From: Solirubrobacter taibaiensis
Lineage (GTDB): Bacteria > Actinomycetota > Thermoleophilia > Solirubrobacterales > Solirubrobacteraceae
Direction of reading: 5' to 3'
Length of the DNA: 64,000 nt
NCBI GenBank assembly: GCA_027587225.1
Contig: JAPDDQ010000021.1
Coordinates: 1 to 64,000, forward strand
Made by a program: the position numbers and the translations under genes. Numbering within the stretch: position 1 is the stretch's first letter; each line of letters starts with the position of its first letter. Positions 59,501 through 64,000 of this stretch are shown one piece after another. The notes beneath the pieces were generated by a model. That model saw only the letters and a program-made list of their open reading frames with translations, had not been told where the DNA came from and did not search any database.

Positions 59501-62500
59501 GCTGTCAGAAGCCGAGTCGGGGAACCAGGTCGCGCCGGGCGCGATGCTCGCCGCCGTCCACGACCGCTGCTGGCGCGGCTGCGGCACGTAGCCCTGCGCA
59601 CCCTCGGTCGGGATGAGCAGCGCCGCGTTGCTGATCGTGACGGGCGAGACGTTGCGGATGCCGACGCGGACGTGACCGGGGTAGCGGTCCACGAACTTGT
59701 CGTCGGCGCTGACCACCAGCTGCATCGCCGACGCGCCGTACACGCGGATCGGGTCGGTGAGCCGCGCCTCGAGCACGACCGGGAGGTCGATCGGCTTGAG
59801 CGTCGCGGCGTAACGGGCGCGCGGCTCGTGGCTGCCCTCGCTGTCGCCCCGCACGATCCAGCGCGTCGCCGCGTCGCCGCCGCCCGGGATGTCCGGGAGC
59901 GCGACGCTCGCCTGCTGGGGCGTGGCCGTCGGGGCGAGCGAGAGGCCCGACGGCAGGTCGAGTGACGCGGTGCCGTCGCGCAGCGTGAACTCCGGCCCGG
60001 CCAGGTTCTGCACGACCATCGAGATCTCGAAGAACTCCTTCAGGAACCCGGTCCTCGCGGGGATGACGATCCACTGCAACAACGGGACCCCGCCCTGGAA
60101 GCTGCCCGTCACGTACGTGCCGCCTCCGCCGCCGCAGGAGGACTGCACGCCGCTGCCGCCGCAGCCGTAGAGGCCGTTCGAGGACACCGCGCCGCTCACC
60201 GACCGCTGCACGCCATTGACGGCGATGTTCGCCGTGAACGAGTACACCTCGCGGTTGCCGGCGTCGTCCGGGTTGATGCCGGCGGCGACGATCTCATCGC
60301 GGCTCAGGCGCTTCGACGTGAGACCGGCGCTCGCCACCTCACCAGGCACGAGGCTGATCTCGGCCGTGCCGGTGCCGCCGCTCACCGTCGTCGTCCCGCT
60401 GCCGGGTCGCAGGTTCGGCGCCCAGGCATACAGCGTGTGCTCACCGTTGGGCAGGCCCGCGAGGCGCGCGCGGCCGTCGTTGCCGGTGACCGCGCCGATC
60501 CGCGTGCCGTCGGCCAGGATCGCCAGCACGTCGGCGCCCGCGACCGGGCTGCCGCCGGACAGCACGCGTGCGCTCACGGCCGGGCTCGCCGGGATCACCT
60601 TGACCTCGACGCTGTCGCTGCTCGTCTCGGTGCCCGAGGTGATCTCGAGCGTCGCGCCCCGATCGCCCGCGGTCTGGAAGGTGTGGTTGACGACGGCGCC
60701 GTCGCGGACGGTGCCGTCCGAGAACGTCCAGCGGTAGCGCTCGATGCCGATCGCCGGGCGCGAGCCCCGCGCGTCGAACGTGAGCCGGGTGCCGGCCTCG
60801 GCGACACGGTCATCGCCCGCGTCGGCCTTCAGCGGCTCGGCCAGGCGCGCCGTCAGCGGCACGGTCGCCGTCGCCTCGGTCGTGCCGTCGCTGACGGTGA
60901 CGCGCACGGGGTGCGCGCCCGCGGTCGTGTAGACGTGCGCGACGGGAGCCACGGGGAGCGCGCCGGACGCCCAGGCGCCGTCGCCGAAGTCGATCCGGAA
61001 CGTCAGCGGGTCGCCGTCGGGGTCGGTCGCGTCGAAGCTCGCGCGCACAGTCAGCGGCAGTGGGCCGTCATTGCGATCGAGCGTCAGCGTGGGCGTGGAG
61101 GGCGCGGCGTTGACGACGGTCCAGGTGCGGGTCGCCGTGCCGGCGTTGCCGGACGAATCGCGCTGCACGACCTCGAGCGTCAGCTCCCCGGTGGGCAGCG
61201 GTGCGGCGACGGGCAGCGCCCACAGGCCGCCGATGCCCTGGACCTCCTGCTGGAGCACGAGTTGCTCGCCGCGGCGCACGCGCACGACGGCGCGCGGTTC
61301 GTCGCCCGCGAGCTGGCCGAGCCGGCCACGCAGCGTCGGCCGCGTGGTCGTCGTGCCGTCCGCCGGGGTCTCGATCGTCGGGATCGGCGCGGTGCGGTCG
61401 CCGACCACCGGCAGACCGGAGGCGGTGAAGTGCGCGGCGATCGTGCCCGCATCCAGGGCGCGCGGGTACAGCGCCAGTTCGTCGTAGGCGATGCTGGTGT
61501 TGTCGATGACCCTGGCGGCCGTGAACCAGCCATCGGCCGCGTTCGCGAGCGTGCCGGGCGCGGAGGCGACCGGCTCGCCGTCGAGATAGAGCGTGAGCGT
61601 CCCGGCCGCCGCGGTGATCGCGTAGTGGTGCCAGCGGCTGTCGGTGAAGCTGCGGCCGTCGCCCGGCGCGAGCGCGAGCCGCACGTCGCCGGCGACGACG
61701 GCGCGGTCCTCGAAGCGCAGCGTCACCTCACTGTTGGCGAGCAGCACGGCGCCCGGGCCGGAGGCGGTGACGAACGCCTCGACCGTGCGGTCGCCCGTCG
61801 GCAGGTCGGTCGCCGGCCACAGCTGCACCAGATCGACCGCGCCCCAGCTGTCGACACCGGCAAGTGCGCGGTCGTCGTCGCCGGTGATCGCACCCGTGTA
61901 CGCGCGCTGCAGGTTCGAGTATGGGTACGTGCCGTGGCGGCCGTGGCCGGAGCTGTCGGCGGCGGTCGTGCCGTTGGGCTCGCCGAGCCGCCAGTAGAGC
62001 GCCGGGGCGGCGTCGGTGACCGCGCTCGCGTAGGTGGTGGCGGTGCCCGTGACCGTGGCGGGCCGCTGGCTCTCGCGGCCGGCGCCGTACTCGTTCAGGC
62101 CGCGCACCTTGATCGTGTAGGCGCCCGCGGGCAAGCCGGTGATCTTCGCGCTCGTGCCCGTGGCCGAGGTGCCCTGCGCGCCGCGCAGCGTCTCGCCCTG
62201 CCAGGCCTCGGCGACGTAGCCCGTGGGGGTGGGCGTACCGCCGGCGGTCCAGCCCACCGTTACGGCGTTCGCCGTACCGGTCGCGGTCACGCCGGTCGGC
62301 GGCTGCGGGCGGCCGTTGCCGGACGCCTCGAAGTGCGCGGCGATCCGTGCGGCGGTGAGCGCGCGCGGGTAGATCGCGATCTCGTCGAAGCCGGATGTGC
62401 CGATCCCCTGGGGCGCGGACGCGGCCGTCAGCCACGTCTCCTCGCTCGTGGGAACGGCGACCGTGGCCGAACCGATCGGCTCGCCGTCGAGGTAGGCGGT

Positions 62501-64000
62501 GGCGGTCTCGCCCGCGAGCGTGACCGCGATGTGGTGCCACACCCCGTCGGTGAGCTGGCGCCGGTCACCGTCGGGGAGGGCGATCCGGGTCCCGGAGACC
62601 ACGACCGCGCGCGCCTGGAGCTCCACCACGAACTCCCCGTAGGTGACCGGGCGCAGGCCGGGTCCGCCGCCCCGGACCCAGGCCTCGACGGTGCGGTCAC
62701 CGTCCGGCAGACCCGTCGCCGGGCCGTGGTCGACGGTGACGCGCTGCCACCACTGGTAGCCGAAGGCCAAGCCACCGTCGGGGTCGCCGGGCAGCGCTCC
62801 GGCGCCGGCGTAGGGCGCGAAGTCCTGCCATGTGCTCCCGCTGCGGCCATGGCCGGAGGAGTCGGCGACGAGCCGGCCACCGCGCTCGCCGAGGCGCCAG
62901 TACAGGACCGGTGCGTCGGCGGTGACGGTCGAGGTGTAGGTGGTCGCCGCGCCCGGCACCGTGACGTCGAGCGTGGTCGCCGGCCCCGGGCCGAAGCCGT
63001 TGAACGCGCGGACCGTCACCGTCGTCGCGCCCGCGGGGATCCCGCCGAGCGTGGCCTCGGTGCCGGTTGCGGGAACGAGTTGGGCGAGGCCGGGCGCCTC
63101 CACCAGGTAGTGCTCGATCGCGAGCTGGCCGGCGGGCGCTCCGCCGGTCGGCGTGGGCCAGCGCAGCGTGACGCGGTTCTGGCCCACCGTGGCCGTCGCC
63201 GCCGGGGCGGCCGGGAGGGCGTTGCCGGAGGCCGCGAAGTGCGCGGCGATCGTGCCCGCGTCCAGGGCCCGCGGGTAGAGCGCGAGCTCGTCGAAGCGGG
63301 TCTCGCCGGAGGGCGGGGCGGTTGCGCCACGCAGATCGCCGTCGGTCGTCGTGGCCAGCGTCTTGGTCGCGGACCCGAGCAGGGTGCCGTCGAGATAGGC
63401 GGTCAGCGTGCCGTCGGCGTAGGTGACCGCGACGTGGTGCCACCGCGCGTTGGTGATCGTGCGCGGATCGCCGACCGGCAGCTCGATGCGCTCACCGGAG
63501 ACGACCAGGCCGCGCTCTCGCACTTCGACGCTGAAGTCGCCGTACTCGATCACGCGTGCGCCGGGGGAGTCGGCGCGGACCCAGCCCTCGACCGTGCGCG
63601 CATCGGTCGGCAGACCCTCGGCCTTCGGGAGCCGGGCGAGGGTCGGGCCCCGCCAGGACCAGCCTCCGCTCGCGCCGGCGGCGCCGTCGTCGTCGCCGAC
63701 GAGCGCGCCGTCGACGGGCAACAGCTGGTCGGCGCCGCGGTAGGCGTCGCGGCCGTGGCCGGAGAGGTCGGGGACGATCGTGCCGCCGTGGTCGCCGAGC
63801 CGCCAGTAGAGCGCGGGCTCGTCGGCGAGCAGGCGTGCCGGGAACGTGTCGGCCGTGCCGGTCACGTCGGCGTCCAGCGCGCTGACGGGGCTCTCGCCGT
63901 ACGCGTTGAGCGCCCGGAGCCGAAGCTCGTAGCGGCCGGGAGCGAGCCCCGTCAGGTCCAGGCTGGTCGCGTCGCCGGAGGTGACCCGCGTGGCGCGCAG
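56573..64000 (-). CDS. Giant modular secreted protein with SGNH hydrolase (5'-truncated by window edge)
   Basis: At least 2,475 residues; the frame is open to the right edge. Order from the N-terminal side: FN3; three LamG-like domains (each with LYWRLGE/D and DSSGHGR or DLSGHGR) alternating with FN3 at a period of about 900 bp (near 63820, 62920, 62020); an Ig-like domain; two PKD-like domains; a carboxypeptidase-regulatory-like fold; a long unknown part; an SGNH/GDSL hydrolase (GDSYISGEG near 58765, GGNN near 58455, HPNANGH near 57880); thrombospondin-3 calcium repeats (DADRDGVANDGDNCPLVANP); FN3; a TPTPQTPAATATPTP-type linker and a C-terminal beta domain. Probably a surface enzyme acting on esters of a glycan or lipid. 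Its start and signal peptide are outside the window. Confidence 0.9.
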   Translation of the reverse strand: MRATRVTSGDATSLDLTGLAPGRYELRLRALNAYGESPVSALDADVTGTADTFPARLLADEPALYWRLGDHGGTIVPDLSGHGRDAYRGADQLLPVDGALVGDDDGAAGASGGWSWRGPTLARLPKAEGLPTDARTVEGWVRADSPGARVIEYGDFSVEVRERGLVVSGERIELPVGDPRTITNARWHHVAVTYADGTLTAYLDGTLLGSATKTLATTTDGDLRGATAPPSGETRFDELALYPRALDAGTIAAHFAASGNALPAAPAATATVGQNRVTLRWPTPTGGAPAGQLAIEHYLVEAPGLAQLVPATGTEATLGGIPAGATTVTVRAFNGFGPGPATTLDVTVPGAATTYTSTVTADAPVLYWRLGERGGRLVADSSGHGRSGSTWQDFAPYAGAGALPGDPDGGLAFGYQWWQRVTVDHGPATGLPDGDRTVEAWVRGGGPGLRPVTYGEFVVELQARAVVVSGTRIALPDGDRRQLTDGVWHHIAVTLAGETATAYLDGEPIGSATVAVPTSEETWLTAASAPQGIGTSGFDEIAIYPRALTAARIAAHFEASGNGRPQPPTGVTATGTANAVTVGWTAGGTPTPTGYVAEAWQGETLRGAQGTSATGTSAKITGLPAGAYTIKVRGLNEYGAGRESQRPATVTGTATTYASAVTDAAPALYWRLGEPNGTTAADSSGHGRHGTYPYSNLQRAYTGAITGDDDRALAGVDSWGAVDLVQLWPATDLPTGDRTVEAFVTASGPGAVLLANSEVTLRFEDRAVVAGDVRLALAPGDGRSFTDSRWHHYAITAAAGTLTLYLDGEPVASAPGTLANAADGWFTAARVIDNTSIAYDELALYPRALDAGTIAAHFTASGLPVVGDRTAPIPTIETPADGTTTTRPTLRGRLGQLAGDEPRAVVRVRRGEQLVLQQEVQGIGGLWALPVAAPLPTGELTLEVVQRDSSGNAGTATRTWTVVNAAPSTPTLTLDRNDGPLPLTVRASFDATDPDGDPLTFRIDFGDGAWASGALPVAPVAHVYTTAGAHPVRVTVSDGTTEATATVPLTARLAEPLKADAGDDRVAEAGTRLTFDARGSRPAIGIERYRWTFSDGTVRDGAVVNHTFQTAGDRGATLEITSGTETSSDSVEVKVIPASPAVSARVLSGGSPVAGADVLAILADGTRIGAVTGNDGRARLAGLPNGEHTLYAWAPNLRPGSGTTTVSGGTGTAEISLVPGEVASAGLTSKRLSRDEIVAAGINPDDAGNREVYSFTANIAVNGVQRSVSGAVSSNGLYGCGGSGVQSSCGGGGGTYVTGSFQGGVPLLQWIVIPARTGFLKEFFEISMVVQNLAGPEFTLRDGTASLDLPSGLSLAPTATPQQASVALPDIPGGGDAATRWIVRGDSEGSHEPRARYAATLKPIDLPVVLEARLTDPIRVYGASAMQLVVSADDKFVDRYPGHVRVGIRNVSPVTISNAALLIPTEGAQGYVPQPRQQRSWTAASIAPGATWFPDSASDSDDDFIIVPEPTGDVNLAESFITQAAGDSSGDSISISTHPQVQPASQAPTLTAVRRGNYTVLKWAPSAGATGYQVYGAPSRTTEFGSEPIATLPAGTTKTYVQGNAGAKEIALSTVTPQRLVLRHPTAEVADGSASKPTVEIENLETFCAGNGGLLEVSAYDPDIDFSSIDVSWNGGKVTKAVSGNDVQTAITLGTYPMSQDGTELTVTAHLVVGGQTAETTVVVNQRGDTNCDGFVRTVIMGDSYISGEGAYGYLPGTDNHGTGKNLCHRSPNTWPSRLASTLVSGGAMFDPEFSTTRPEGDWIAFLACSGAVTSNFSGEPNNGDRIPQFDKLTAEEWETIDLVFVSIGGNNAGFSNVIMMCTAADCTRTKPGPYAAGMKWWRDHMLGKLPQVGADVGSATSMIRHKAPQAEVYQINYMDPFRPQPPSCPSLSISMAVSDFSHETGVFALLLGTPAAGIIDLLAIRQALTLTLPERLWVAADFLPNLNSNLTWASDLSRTHLLDAVDAFSGHPICSDDPYAHGFALGDDKLGLIGNESFHPNANGHSQLYGMAAAQWGATLGDNPNATTPAPGKRSSARVADATPLAQSEVRGPVEGQPALIPSGNGTLHITGAPANAQLRVTIDPLASVVGSARTDADGAADIPLLLGASTASGLHTLTVWDGQDRVDLAPVFVHGTKACAEGADIDGDGLADACDADPLDGPLADADRDGVANDGDNCPLVANPAQTDSDNDFEGDACDPDQGADRAASTFRNAGAPVPVTASAPRNVVARAEGGGRAVVEWEPPAGAAPVSGYRVSAGGRSVDVGAGARSAALDGLPEGDVQISVRALSDGAAGAIALSAPVRISAGPVVTATPTPQTPAATATPTPPAATPVPTPAAKPTISFKGVAKTLKLDRRGRFSLRFTATPKLRGTFTVTAVKKGAMKTLKGKFTADGKGVVKLTLKPGKFRGRSVKLRLTVVGGTTRATHSFTLR

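Noticed and set aside
56591..59965. 1124-codon plus-strand frame opposite the giant surface protein
   Set aside because: Arg/Val/Gly-rich string without domains, whereas the minus strand encodes clear SGNH and calcium-repeat motifs.

Overview
The window reads as chromosomal DNA of a very GC-rich, Gram-positive-type bacterium, most likely an actinobacterium of the Thermoleophilia (Solirubrobacter/Conexibacter-like). The grounds are the GC-saturated third codon positions, GTG/TTG starts, an LPXTG-anchored protein, many leaderless genes with TAGNNT boxes 6-10 nt before the start, and a DUF202/SigB-type stress locus. The lineage is an inference; no rRNA is present.

1-2.9 kb: the 5' part of dnaX (minus strand, running off the left edge), a divergent polytopic membrane protein and the small SRP RNA. 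2.9-4.1 kb: an ECF sigma factor divergent from a protein with a cytoplasmic head and an LPMTG sorting signal.

4.1-26.6 kb: an extracellular polysaccharide locus. It holds two O-antigen ligase/polymerase-like proteins, a polyprenyl-phosphate sugar transferase, a CpsB-type PHP phosphatase, a Wzc/CpsD-type kinase, a Wzx-like flippase, four glycosyltransferases, a nucleotidyltransferase, a tightly coupled four-gene sugar-nucleotide operon (two epimerases, two DegT aminotransferases), a DUF268 protein, an FkbM methyltransferase and two paralogous secreted glycoside-hydrolase-like proteins. Gene direction flips repeatedly; convergent neighbours overlap at their 3' ends and divergent neighbours share tiny promoters.

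26.6-35.3 kb: a HAD phosphatase, an ArsR-type regulator with an SRPBCC protein, a large LuxR-type ATPase, two exported or membrane proteins, a serine hydrolase, a two-component pair and tRNA-Val(CAC). 35.3-39.7 kb: a stress/sigma cluster (DUF202, coiled-coil protein, SigB/F-type sigma, STAS antagonist, two divergent DUF2294 proteins, an ECF sigma). 39.7-42.0 kb: a GMC oxidoreductase and a Crp/Fnr regulator.

42.1-52.7 kb: the most unusual part. A putative HBL/ClyA-type alpha-helical pore-forming protein and a secreted HYR-domain protein 7 kb away are preceded by the same bipartite promoter-like motif with identical 17-bp spacing. The HYR protein shares a novel Cys-Cys module with the subtilase that follows it. 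Between them lie a cyclase/AAA/TPR regulator translationally coupled to a carotenoid-desaturase-like flavoprotein, a GGPP-synthase-like protein and a small unknown protein.

52.5-64 kb: a 43-residue ORF, two aldo/keto reductases, a truncated GFA-family remnant, a PPOX-like flavoprotein, a SpoU methyltransferase, a DUF3592-like protein and the C-terminal 2,475 residues of a giant modular secreted protein (LamG/FN3 repeats, PKD, SGNH hydrolase, thrombospondin-3 repeats) running off the right edge. No CRISPR array, IS element, prophage or integrase was seen.
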